Positions 1-8,048 of a stretch of 13,264 nt of DNA are shown in pieces. Position 1 is the stretch's first letter; each line of letters opens with the position of its first letter. The notes under the pieces are model-generated. The model made no database searches. It had not been told where the DNA came from and saw only the letters and a program-made list of their open reading frames with translations. Made by a program: the position numbers and the translations under genes. Source of the DNA: DAOVDI01 sp965373045 (lineage in GTDB: Bacteria > Acidobacteriota > Aminicenantia > Aminicenantales > Aminicenantaceae); assembly GCA_965373045.1 (NCBI GenBank), contig CBDVEQ010000057.1, positions 1 to 13,264 of the forward strand, read 5' to 3'.

Positions 1-2415
1 GTAGATGGTGGTTTAAATTGGTTAAAAGTGACTACTGGTTTGCCAAGGCTTGTTGGAAGAATGGCGGTCAAGGTTTCTCACAGCAATCCTTCTGTTGTTT
101 ATGTAATGACCGAAGCAAAAGATGGAACCCTTTATAGATCAGATGATAGCGGTGTAACATTCAGAAGGGTTTCAAAGGAAGTCAAGATCGTATCCCGCGG
201 ATTTTACTACACCGATCTGCGAGTGGACCCACAGGATGAGAATCGTGTATATGCTGTCTCCGCCCGCCTGTGGCTTTCCATAGACGGAGGAAACACCTTT
301 AAACAGATATCAAAGCAGACCCATGTGGATTTTCATGCCCTGTGGATCGATCCAAGAGATACCAGCAGGATCTGGCAGGGGCAGGACGGTGGTATTGCTG
401 TATCATACGATAGAGCCAGGACATGGGATTACATCAATAATTTTTCAATCGCCCAATTCTATCAGATCTATGCTGATAACAGAGAACCCTTTTACTATGT
501 TGGTGGCGGACTCCAGGACAATGGAACCTGGTATGGTCCCAGCCGCAGCCGTGAACCCTTTGGAATTATGAATGATGACTGGCGTATGATCAGTTTTGGA
601 GATGGATTCCATATCGTTGTTAATCCCGATGACCCTGAACTCTTTCTCAGTGAATCCCAGGGCGGGAATGTTATGAGGACAAACATGCGAACACGGGAAC
701 AGCAGGTTGTAAGTCCACAGCCTCGCAGGGCGGACGGTGATCCTGTTTCGGAATTAAAGTACCGATTCAACTGGAATACTCCCATTGTATCTTCTCTTCA
801 TGATTCTCATACAGTCTATATAGGTGGAAATGTCGTTTTCAAATCCCTGGATTTTGGAACTACCTGGGAGATCATTAGCCCGGATCTGACAACTAATGAT
901 CCGGAAAAGCAAAAAGAGGCAGGGGGGCCGGCATGGCCGGAAAATACCACCGCGGAATATCACTGTACTATAATAAGCCTGGCCGAATCACCGGTCCAGC
1001 CCGGTGTGCTTTGGGCGGGAACGGATGACGGAAATCTTCAGGTCACTTTAAACCGGGGTGAAACCTGGACCAATGTTGTCGGGAAGGTTCCAGGGCTTAA
1101 GGCGTTTTCACCTGTTTCTCACATCGAACCCTCCATAATTTCTGCAGGGAAAGCCTATTGTGCCTTTGACCGCCATATGCTGGATGATTTACGTCCCTAT
1201 GTTTTTATGACCACGGACTTTGGCAGGACATGGACCAACATCACAGGAGATCTGCCGAAAAAAGGGTATATCTGGGTGTTAAAGGAGGACCCCAGAAACC
1301 CAAATATTATTTATGCCGGGACAGAGCTTGGATTGTATGTTTCCATGAACAGTGGGGAAAATTGGATAGAAATCAACATGAAGAATTTTCCGACCGTAGC
1401 TGTCCACGATATTCTAATACATCCCAGAGAAAACGACTTGATACTCGGAACACACGGCCGGGGGCTATGGATAATGGATGACATAACATTTCTTCAAAGT
1501 CTGACAAACGATGTGCTGGGGAGAGATGTGTATTTGTTTGACTGCCGCACTGCCTATCGTTTTACAACAAGACCCACAAGGTATGGGATCGGAGACAAAG
1601 TTTTCAGGGGAAAAAATCCGCCTTATGGAACTATGGTGACATATTATCTGAAGGAGACTGTATCAGAAAAAGATCAATTGCGCCTGGAAATTCTGGATAG
1701 TTCCGGAAATATTATAAGGAAGATCAAGGATATTCCATCCAGCGCCGGGATCAACAGAACTTTCTGGGATATTCATCTGGAAGGGCCGCGGCCAAGAAAA
1801 AAGGAGAAAAAAGAGACGGATTTTTTCTTTATGGGTCCGCGTGGTTCACAGGCACTTCCCGGTCAGTACACTGTACGTCTTATAGCCGGAGACCAGACTT
1901 ATGAGAAACCGGTCAAGATCAAGTTGGACCCCGCTCTCAATGTTTCTTTGGAGGATCTCAAGACGCAGGAAAAATATGCTCTTCAGATACGCGAGATGCA
2001 GTCTTTTGTCAATGATGGATTAAGAGCGCTGGATCTTCTCAAAGATCAGCTCTCGGAAAGAAAAAAAACCCTGGAAAGACAATCCGGGCAGTACCCTCAG
2101 GTTATCGATGCCATTGATGAACATCTGACAAGGATCGAGTCCATCCTGGAGATATTGGTCAGGCCGGAGGGAACTGCATTTTGGAGCGATGGACCAAAGC
2201 TCATGGGCCGGCTTCAACGTCTTTTCTGGTCTGTAGATGGAGTAAATGCTGCTCCGACCAAGGCACAGGTGGAATATTTTGAGGAATTAAAAATTGAATT
2301 TGAGGATGCACGTGCCCGGGTGGATGCTTATCTGGAACATTCTGCTAAAGAGATCAACAAGGTTTTTCAGGAGAATAGCGTTCCGCTGATACTTATTCCG
2401 GAGTGGAATAAATAA
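1..2415 (+). CDS. Sortilin/BNR-repeat beta-propeller protein, 3' part
   Basis: The frame is open from the first base, so the gene begins upstream; the GTG at 28 is probably internal. The visible 804 residues carry many Asp-box (BNR) motifs of the form S-x-D-x-G-x-T-W/F: VDGGLNW at bases 1-21, SDDSGVTF near 139, SIDGGNTF near 277, SLDFGTTW near 844, TLNRGETW near 1045, TTDFGRTW near 1210 and SMNSGENW near 1342. Such repeats build the beta-propeller of Vps10/sortilin-like and sialidase-like proteins. After the propeller (to about base 1490) comes a beta-rich stretch resembling an Ig/FlgD-like sandwich (about 1660-1930), then a charged, mostly helical C-terminus. Bacterial members are usually about 1000 residues, exported and often called 'glycosyl hydrolase', but no glycosidase activity can be inferred here. 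The next gene starts 16 bp downstream, suggesting co-transcription. Family call fairly sure; substrate unknown. Confidence 0.85.
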   Translation, partial: VDGGLNWLKVTTGLPRLVGRMAVKVSHSNPSVVYVMTEAKDGTLYRSDDSGVTFRRVSKEVKIVSRGFYYTDLRVDPQDENRVYAVSARLWLSIDGGNTFKQISKQTHVDFHALWIDPRDTSRIWQGQDGGIAVSYDRARTWDYINNFSIAQFYQIYADNREPFYYVGGGLQDNGTWYGPSRSREPFGIMNDDWRMISFGDGFHIVVNPDDPELFLSESQGGNVMRTNMRTREQQVVSPQPRRADGDPVSELKYRFNWNTPIVSSLHDSHTVYIGGNVVFKSLDFGTTWEIISPDLTTNDPEKQKEAGGPAWPENTTAEYHCTIISLAESPVQPGVLWAGTDDGNLQVTLNRGETWTNVVGKVPGLKAFSPVSHIEPSIISAGKAYCAFDRHMLDDLRPYVFMTTDFGRTWTNITGDLPKKGYIWVLKEDPRNPNIIYAGTELGLYVSMNSGENWIEINMKNFPTVAVHDILIHPRENDLILGTHGRGLWIMDDITFLQSLTNDVLGRDVYLFDCRTAYRFTTRPTRYGIGDKVFRGKNPPYGTMVTYYLKETVSEKDQLRLEILDSSGNIIRKIKDIPSSAGINRTFWDIHLEGPRPRKKEKKETDFFFMGPRGSQALPGQYTVRLIAGDQTYEKPVKIKLDPALNVSLEDLKTQEKYALQIREMQSFVNDGLRALDLLKDQLSERKKTLERQSGQYPQVIDAIDEHLTRIESILEILVRPEGTAFWSDGPKLMGRLQRLFWSVDGVNAAPTKAQVEYFEELKIEFEDARARVDAYLEHSAKEINKVFQENSVPLILIPEWNK

Positions 2416-2420
2416 CACTA

Positions 2421-2425
2421 AGGAG
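2421..2425 (+). promoter_or_regulatory. Ribosome binding site deciding the DHOD-like start
   Basis: AGGAG lies 6 nt upstream of ATG 2432. A TTG codon at 2426 directly abuts it and would be too close, so the ATG is the likely start. Confidence 0.7.
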
Positions 2426-2431
2426 TTGACT

Positions 2432-3415
2432 ATGCCCGATCTTAAAACAAGCTATATGGGAATAATACTTAAGAATCCTATTATCGTTTCAAGCAGCGGC
2501 CTCACCTTGTCATTGGGCGGACTGAAAAAATGTGAGGATGCCGGAGCAGGGGCGGTTGTCTTAAAATCTATCTTTGAAGAGCAGTTTATCATAGATGCTG
2601 ATATTCAGGTTGATTCCTATTCTATGTTTCCTGAAGCCGTGGATTATATGAGAAGCGGAGGAATGATGGAATATGCCCCTCAGAAAATGTGCGCAATGAT
2701 CGAAGAAGCAAAAAAGGAGATCAGCATTCCCATCATAGCGAGTATAAATTGTCAGACAGATAAATTGTGGCCAAGTTTCGCCAGGCAGGTTCAGAATGCC
2801 GGAGCGGATGCTCTGGAACTAAATATCTCTATGCTTCCCTTTGAACTGAAGAAAACAGGGGATGAGTATGAGAAATCCCATATGCGGATTTTGAAAGAGA
2901 TCAGGAAGGATGTCAGCATTCCGGTTTCGATAAAGCTTATACCGGAGATCACTGCCCTTCCAAACCTGGTTTGGAGGCTGTGTGAGGCAAACTGCAATGC
3001 CGTGGTTCTTTTTAACTGGTTCCTGGAATCGGATATCGATATAAAGACCCTTAAAACACGTAATGTTAAAGGTGAAGGGAATTTATTTCACTCGCTTAGA
3101 TGGGTTGCACTTCTGTCCGGACGTGTTGATTGCGATATTGCTTCTTCTGGTGGAGTGAAAAATGCAGAGGATCTGATAAAGCAGATCCTGGCGGGAGCCT
3201 CCGCGGTTCAGATCTGCAGTCTGTTTTATAAAAAAGGATTACAGGAGATCTCAAATCTCATAAAAGGGCTTGAAGACTGGATGGCGGAGAAAAAATATAT
3301 GGTTTTGGATGACTTCAGAGGTGAGCTTTCGTTTAAAAAACAGGAATTGAGCTTCAATGACCTTGGAGAAGCGAGCGCTTTTTTCCGGAAACAATACCTC
3401 AAGACGTATTCATAA
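2432..3415 (+). CDS. Dihydroorotate dehydrogenase-like FMN protein
   Basis: A 327-residue TIM-barrel flavoprotein of the dihydroorotate dehydrogenase superfamily. Family-like features are the N-terminal LKNPIIVSSSGLT segment, VVLKS with Lys45, LELN with Asn131, SIKL with Lys168, Asn195, and the FMN-phosphate-binding SSGGV (238-242) followed by LAGASAVQICS. The LExNxSCPN motif that carries the catalytic Cys/Ser in true PyrD enzymes reads ELNISMLPF here, so the usual base is missing and a role in pyrimidine synthesis is doubtful. Proteins of this kind are annotated 'dihydroorotate dehydrogenase-like' and have no role I can name. I chose ATG 2432 over an in-frame TTG at 2426 because AGGAG (2421-2425) sits 6 nt before the ATG. 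The gene lies between the BNR gene (16 bp gap) and the transporter gene (28 bp gap). Confidence 0.85.
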   Translation: MPDLKTSYMGIILKNPIIVSSSGLTLSLGGLKKCEDAGAGAVVLKSIFEEQFIIDADIQVDSYSMFPEAVDYMRSGGMMEYAPQKMCAMIEEAKKEISIPIIASINCQTDKLWPSFARQVQNAGADALELNISMLPFELKKTGDEYEKSHMRILKEIRKDVSIPVSIKLIPEITALPNLVWRLCEANCNAVVLFNWFLESDIDIKTLKTRNVKGEGNLFHSLRWVALLSGRVDCDIASSGGVKNAEDLIKQILAGASAVQICSLFYKKGLQEISNLIKGLEDWMAEKKYMVLDDFRGELSFKKQELSFNDLGEASAFFRKQYLKTYS

Positions 3416-3443
3416 GGATTATGCAAAAAAAGGAAAACAGTTC

Positions 3444-4952
3444 ATGAAAGAGAAAAAAAAGAACATACTTTTTAGTTTCCCCAGATCATTCTGGCTTGCC
3501 AATATGATGGAATTTTTCGAAAGGGGAGCCTATTACGGGATGAATTCTGTTCTGGCCATATATCTGGTCAAACATTTGAAGTTTGATGAGCAGTCCGTCG
3601 GATTTCTGCAGGGATTTGTATATGCTCTGACCTATATTGTCCCTATTTTTGGTGGTGCGCTGGCAGAAAAAATGGGTTATCGTAAAATGCTTCTGGTTGC
3701 ATTTTCTCTCCTGACCATAGGTTATTTTGCTGCCGGTAATTTTGATTCGTACGGAATGATATTTCTGTTCCTTCTGCTTATGGCAACAGGAAGCGGCTTG
3801 TTTAAACCTATTATTACAGGTACGGTTGCAAGAACTACGACTAAAGAGAGCAGCGGGTTCGGATTTGGTGTTTATTACTGGAGCATAAATCTCGGAGCAT
3901 TTATTTCGCCATTTTTTATTATCTGGATCAGACAGTTTAGTTGGCGCTATGTTTTTTACGCGTCAGCAGCCTGGTGTTTCCTTATGCTTCTGCCAACGGT
4001 TTTTCTGTACAAGGATCCTGGAAAACACGATACGACCAAACCTCTCAAACAGATCATGTCCGAAGCTCTGATGATTCTGAGAGACTCTCGTTTCATGCTT
4101 ATGATCCTGGTGTATTCCTGTTTCTGGGTTCTGTATTTCCAGATGTTTGGTTCGATCCTCTGGTATCTTAGGGATTTTGTGTACAGGGCGCCTATTGATC
4201 AATTCCTTTCAAAACTACCTATTTTGAAAAATTTTAAATTTGATGCCGAGTTTGTGACTATCATCAATGCAGGAACCATTGTGCTGCTGGTTGTTTTTAT
4301 AAGCCGAATAACCAAAAACTTGAAGACTATTCCTGTGATTGCCACAGGGATTGTCCTGGGCGCATGCGGATTTGTGATCCTTGCATTTTCCCACAATGCA
4401 TGGATATTTATCCTCGGAATAGCGGTTTTTTCATTGGGAGAGATGACTGCTCATCCAAAATACTATAGTTATGTGGGTATGGTTGCACCCAAGGATAAGG
4501 TGGCTGTGTATATGGGATACGCTTTTCTATACGGGGTGTTCGGAAGTCTGTTCGGGAGCAATCTGGGCGCTACTCTATATCAGAAAATGCTCAAACCGGT
4601 TGCCCCGGATGAAACTGCACTTGCTGCCGGGGTGCCATTGTCTGCAGCAGTTCTTACTCAGATTCGTTCGTTTTGGTTGATCTTTGCTGCTCTTGGAGTT
4701 GCATGTCTTTTTGGGATGCTGCTGTATAATAAATTTTTTTCTGAGGATACACCTGAGACAAACAGAAAAGCCTGGAAGGTCATGCTGGGTATCTATGTGT
4801 TGTTATTGTTGGCCGGCATTTTCTTTTTAATAGATGCATTAGTTCTTGCAGAACAGATAAAATGGAAGACTATGATCCAGGCGTTGATCATGCTCGGATT
4901 GGGCGGTGGAGGAATGAGAATCAGTCTGAAACAGGATAAAGAAGTGCGTTGA
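3444..4952 (+). CDS. POT/PTR2-family proton-coupled peptide transporter
   Basis: A 502-residue polytopic inner-membrane protein of the major facilitator superfamily, POT (PTR2) branch, whose members import di- and tripeptides with protons. The POT motif ExxERxxYY is present early as Glu23, Glu26, Arg27, Tyr30 and Tyr31. A GGALAEKMGYRK loop follows TM2, and FGVYYWSINLGAFISPF matches the second POT signature (aromatic, NLGA, P). Hydrophobic segments run through the whole protein, consistent with 12 or more helices, with a longer central loop. The start is ATG 3444, preceded by AAAGGA about 9 nt upstream; the frame stays open back to 3357 inside the preceding gene but that part is not transporter-like. 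It is probably the last gene of the operon and overlaps the end of the convergent peptidase gene by 32 bp. Substrate inferred from family only. Confidence 0.85.
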   Translation: MKEKKKNILFSFPRSFWLANMMEFFERGAYYGMNSVLAIYLVKHLKFDEQSVGFLQGFVYALTYIVPIFGGALAEKMGYRKMLLVAFSLLTIGYFAAGNFDSYGMIFLFLLLMATGSGLFKPIITGTVARTTTKESSGFGFGVYYWSINLGAFISPFFIIWIRQFSWRYVFYASAAWCFLMLLPTVFLYKDPGKHDTTKPLKQIMSEALMILRDSRFMLMILVYSCFWVLYFQMFGSILWYLRDFVYRAPIDQFLSKLPILKNFKFDAEFVTIINAGTIVLLVVFISRITKNLKTIPVIATGIVLGACGFVILAFSHNAWIFILGIAVFSLGEMTAHPKYYSYVGMVAPKDKVAVYMGYAFLYGVFGSLFGSNLGATLYQKMLKPVAPDETALAAGVPLSAAVLTQIRSFWLIFAALGVACLFGMLLYNKFFSEDTPETNRKAWKVMLGIYVLLLLAGIFFLIDALVLAEQIKWKTMIQALIMLGLGGGGMRISLKQDKEVR

Positions 4953-7506
4953 GCAGGAACTTGTAGGAACCATGGGATTGGGCTCTATGCTGGCATCGGA
5001 TACCGATAAGGATGATGTGTCCTTTTTTATATTTTGTATCGACAACAGCTGCCTTCCGTGAGATCATGTCTTCACCCAGAAGCCACCCACTCAGGAGTAC
5101 ATTTTCTTTAGGAAAACTGGCGACTACTGTCCTGTCCCAATCGCCTGACGGCATCCGTGTGCTGATTGCCGTGCTCCTTGCAAACATGACAGCCGCTTCC
5201 TCGGAGAATCCATAACCAATTGGAGTGGTTGTTTTGACATTTACGCGAAGAATAGATGTCGGGCAGAAAAACTTGCTACGGTCAACTCTCTCCAGAGCAT
5301 TGCGAGCCGGCGATGTGAATTCTTTGAAAATAAGGCCGCAAGCATCATTAAGAGTAACAAGAATTCCCCCCTGCTCAACAAATTTGTTCAATGCAGTGAT
5401 GCCCTCTTTTCCGATTCCACCCTCATATTCTTTGGGCATATTTCCTGAATAGCGTCTTGAATAAGAGGAAGACGGGCTTCGTTTTCCAAGCTTGATAATA
5501 TCCGCATTCTCACTGGCAAATATTATGACTCCGAACTTCTTTTTCAGGTTGAGATTCTTAGTTTTGAAGTCTTTGTTTCGGAGAGTGATATAAGGAATAC
5601 TCAGGTCGTCCAGAACATATCTTGTCCAGCCTTCATCCATATTAGACCGCCAGGACTGATACAAGCCTATCTGCTGTTTCTTGACAGGTGCTTTTGGAAT
5701 GCTGCTGAAATCTTTTATCTCCAAAGGTTTGATGTGAAGCGTAGCTATGAGTTTAGGGAGGGCTTGTTTGACTTCTGAAGTGTTTTTAATGATAAAGCTG
5801 CCTGATGCAGCGCAATATCCATCACCCGTAACAGGATCTTTGCTGCGGAAGATCTCAGTTGTTTCCTTCATCAAAGCGAAGACCGCAGTGTACGAGGCAT
5901 TGACTCTGGAATCCAGGAGGAAATAGGTGGCATCGTCAGCAGGCGGGGAGCAGGATGGGATTGGGATCTCAGCTAATTTCTCTGCATCTGCCGTGAAGGG
6001 CTTTTCTATCCGGTCACATTTGACTCCCATTTGCAGCGGAAGAGTCCAACCAGCATTATCATATGGAGGAATAGGAGGGCCGCCAGGATACTGACGCATA
6101 TCAGGGTATTTCTGTTTTTCAAGGAGGGCCTGAGCATAAGGCCGGTAGGGCTGGGCCATGAAAACTATAAACGAGCCGGCGGGATAAGGCCTGCCTCCTG
6201 CCATAAAATCTTTTTTGGCCTGATGGATCTGCACTCCTCCAAATTTTAATTTTTTAAGCATTCTGATCGTTGTGGGGTAATCGTTCTGCTTTTCAGGGAT
6301 TACAAAAGCAAATGGTTTTCCCTTGAGGCCTTCCCGGATATTATCCATATTCATCTGATAGTAATTGTAAAGGATGTCTTCCTTATACATATGGGCTGTT
6401 TTAATCAGAGACTTGGAGAGAATAAGCTCATAGTCCACAAGATCGCGAAGCCGCCACCACCCTCCGGGCCATGGATCCGGGAACTGAATGCGTTTCTCGA
6501 TATAAGATTTGGGAAGTTCTGTAGGATCGATATAAATGGGAGATGCTATCTTCACAGAGGCCATTTCACTGAGGAGCCCAATGGAATTGTGGAACCAGGA
6601 AGTGTCGTCACAAGCGCCGATCCACCATCCGGTGAAACTCCGTCCATATACAACGCCTTTATATCCATTTTTTTGCAGGTCATATGCCATGTTCGTCCCA
6701 AAAAGGGCCACGCCCCTCCAGACCAGTGGATGGATATTGGGTGTAGGTGGGTCCATGAAGGGGGGAATGAACAGGCGTGCGCCGGTCGATCCCATTTGGT
6801 GTTCATCAATGTGTACCTGCGGCATCCAATCGTGATAAAGAACCTTGGTCACCGCCTGCGTTTCACTCAGGTTAAACATGAACCAGTCTCTGTTGTTATC
6901 GTGCCCAGCGTAATCGTGATACAGCCATGGCATGCGGCCGCCCTCGTACTTTGTTCCGACGTATTTTCTGTACCAGTCTGTTACCATCTGCTGGCCGTCC
7001 GGGTTGATGGTCGGAGCAAGAAGAACTATGACGTCTTCAAGGATCTGGTCCGTATTATAAGGTGTATTTCCGGTGACAAGATCATAAGCGAGTTCCATGG
7101 CCATTTGTGAAGCGGCAATTTCCGTGGCATGCAGATTATTCGTGATAAGAACAATGGCTTTCCCTTCTTTGGCCAGACTTTTAGCCTGTTCGGGAGTCAA
7201 GCCTTCTGCATCTCGCAGTTGTCCGGCGATCTTCTTATATTTATCCAACTGGGCCATATTCTCTTCTGTTGTGATGACAGCCATGATCATTGGTTTATTA
7301 CGCGTGGTTTTTCCGATCGTAAAAACTTTGATTTTGTTGGATTCCTCGTCAAGTTTTTTGAAGTAGGCGAGGATCTGGTTGTAATCAGCGAGTTTTTTGT
7401 CCGCGCCCACCTGGTGACCCAGGAATTTTTCTGGTGGCGTCTGCGCTGTTAGAAAAAATGTAAAAACAAACAAAAATAGTGTACTGAAAATTATAGCTTT
7501 TTTCAT
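4921..7506 (-). CDS. Secreted M14-family zinc carboxypeptidase, large
   Basis: An 861-residue exported metallopeptidase. Residues 1-21 form a signal peptide (MKKAIIFSTL, a hydrophobic core, then TAQ). The M14 carboxypeptidase domain (about 35-330) has all key residues: zinc ligands His126 and Glu129 in NNLHATE, the substrate-binding NNRDW with Arg206, third zinc ligand His232 in QVHIDEHQ, and a fitting catalytic glutamate, Glu314, in LLSEMAS. The family removes C-terminal residues from peptides or acts on related substrates. The remaining 500 residues are an extension typical of the large bacterial M14 type; about 640-750, with GGIGKEGITALNKFVEQGG, resembles a class I glutamine-amidotransferase-like fold. 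The start is fixed by a consensus AGGAGG 4 nt before ATG 7506. Its 3' end overlaps the transporter gene on the other strand. Together they suggest extracellular peptide breakdown and uptake. Confidence 0.9.
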   Translation of the reverse strand: MKKAIIFSTLFLFVFTFFLTAQTPPEKFLGHQVGADKKLADYNQILAYFKKLDEESNKIKVFTIGKTTRNKPMIMAVITTEENMAQLDKYKKIAGQLRDAEGLTPEQAKSLAKEGKAIVLITNNLHATEIAASQMAMELAYDLVTGNTPYNTDQILEDVIVLLAPTINPDGQQMVTDWYRKYVGTKYEGGRMPWLYHDYAGHDNNRDWFMFNLSETQAVTKVLYHDWMPQVHIDEHQMGSTGARLFIPPFMDPPTPNIHPLVWRGVALFGTNMAYDLQKNGYKGVVYGRSFTGWWIGACDDTSWFHNSIGLLSEMASVKIASPIYIDPTELPKSYIEKRIQFPDPWPGGWWRLRDLVDYELILSKSLIKTAHMYKEDILYNYYQMNMDNIREGLKGKPFAFVIPEKQNDYPTTIRMLKKLKFGGVQIHQAKKDFMAGGRPYPAGSFIVFMAQPYRPYAQALLEKQKYPDMRQYPGGPPIPPYDNAGWTLPLQMGVKCDRIEKPFTADAEKLAEIPIPSCSPPADDATYFLLDSRVNASYTAVFALMKETTEIFRSKDPVTGDGYCAASGSFIIKNTSEVKQALPKLIATLHIKPLEIKDFSSIPKAPVKKQQIGLYQSWRSNMDEGWTRYVLDDLSIPYITLRNKDFKTKNLNLKKKFGVIIFASENADIIKLGKRSPSSSYSRRYSGNMPKEYEGGIGKEGITALNKFVEQGGILVTLNDACGLIFKEFTSPARNALERVDRSKFFCPTSILRVNVKTTTPIGYGFSEEAAVMFARSTAISTRMPSGDWDRTVVASFPKENVLLSGWLLGEDMISRKAAVVDTKYKKGHIILIGIRCQHRAQSHGSYKFLLNALLYPVSD

Positions 7507-7510
7507 GATT

Positions 7511-7516
7511 CCTCCT
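7511..7516 (-). promoter_or_regulatory. Strong ribosome binding site of M14 peptidase gene
   Basis: On the minus strand the sequence reads AGGAGG, a 4-nt spacer, then ATG 7506. It is a full consensus Shine-Dalgarno site and fixes the start. Confidence 0.85.
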
Positions 7517-7532
7517 AAATGCTTATCCTGCT

Positions 7533-7585
7533 TTATTTATAAAAATTGCCAATAACCTAACATAACTTTTTATATATCATCCTGT
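7533..7585. repeat. 53-bp direct repeat, copy 1
   Basis: An AT-rich 53-bp sequence beginning TTATTTATAAAAATTGCC and ending ATATATCATCCTGT. It recurs at 7798-7850 with only two differences (A7551/G7816 and A7555/G7820), in the same orientation and 265 bp away. It lies just upstream of the M14 peptidase gene and so may contribute to its promoter region; no clear -35/-10 pair is visible in it. Confidence 0.9.
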
Positions 7586-7797
7586 CAGGCTTTTTCTCCG
7601 AACAATTTCCGCCATAACTTTGTTCTGTGACACTTCTGTAATATCTCAATTTTATTATCGGCATTTTTTACCCTACGGGCAAGCCGATCTTACCGCAGTG
7701 GCTTCGTCGTGTTCCGTTCGCGGTATATTAATACAGCTTCACGAACCACTCCTTGCAGCTACGGCAACCTCGACTCGTTAATAAAGCAGTCTCTGAA
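7586..7797. other. Gene-free segment between the 53-bp repeats, fold-prone
   Basis: No credible ORF is visible here. The right half (about 7660-7790) is richer in GC than its flanks and has inverted repeats: AGTGGCTTCGT (7697-7707) pairs with ACGAACCACT (7741-7750) with one bulged base, and TACCGC (7691-7696) pairs with GCGGTA (7720-7725) as an alternative fold. A CTACGGGCAAGCC/CTACGGCAACC imperfect direct repeat flanks this part. It could be a short non-autonomous element, a small RNA or a degraded remnant. I do not recognise it. Confidence 0.45.
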
Positions 7798-7850
7798 TTA
7801 TTTATAAAAATTGCCGATAGCCTAACATAACTTTTTATATATCATCCTGT
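7798..7850. repeat. 53-bp direct repeat, copy 2
   Basis: Second copy of the 53-bp repeat, 51/53 identical to 7533-7585. It directly abuts the left arm of the 40-bp inverted repeat at 7851. Confidence 0.9.
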
Positions 7851-7890
7851 AGTTGATGCAAAGGGTTCATGGTTGTCTCGTTCATCTCGT
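7851..7890 (+). repeat. 40-bp inverted repeat, left arm
   Basis: The 40-bp sequence starting AGTTGATGCAAAGG and ending GTCTCGTTCATCTCGT is found reverse-complemented at 9444-9483 with 38/40 identity. The two arms bracket the lipoprotein gene, the SRP RNA and the second secreted-protein gene, with 1553 bp between them. Confidence 0.9.
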
Positions 7891-7891
7891 C

Positions 7892-7911
7892 ATTCCCGTG
7901 TAAACGGGAAT
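7892..7911. repeat. REP-like palindrome (ATTCCC-N8-GGGAAT type)
   Basis: ATTCCCGTGTAAACGGGAAT is a perfect 8-bp stem closed by a GTAA (GNRA-class) tetraloop. It fits the ATTCCC-N8-GGGAAT core of neisserial dRS3 and of similar REP-like intergenic repeats in many bacteria, and is followed by TCCAG as these often are. It has no T-run, so a terminator is unlikely. It adjoins the left inverted-repeat arm. Confidence 0.75.
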
Positions 7912-7970
7912 CCAGAAGAAAATTTTTATCACTCCGCCTATGAAGTGTCAAGGAAAAAAGGTTTCAGGTA

Positions 7971-8000
7971 TTGCGAAAGCCTTACTTAAAGATATAGAAT
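7971..8000 (+). promoter_or_regulatory. Possible promoter for the lipoprotein gene
   Basis: TTGCGA (7971-7976), then TATAGAAT (7993-8000), gives a -35/-10 pair with a 16-18 bp spacer depending on the hexamer chosen. It lies about 50 nt upstream of ATG 8049 in an AT-rich region. The match is partial. Confidence 0.35.
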
Positions 8001-8048
8001 ATAGTTTAAATATTATAAATAAGGAATTATTTCAAAGGAGATATTTAG

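Noticed and set aside
6391..7110. 239-codon ORF on the + strand inside the M14 peptidase gene
   Set aside because: It is antisense to the conserved catalytic domain, and its composition is typical of a shadow frame.
7892..7911. Rho-independent terminator
   Set aside because: The hairpin is perfect but no T-run follows on either strand; it fits a REP-like repeat better.
7533..8048. CRISPR array
   Set aside because: Only two copies of the 53-bp repeat exist, separated by 212 bp, with no regular spacers and no cas genes.
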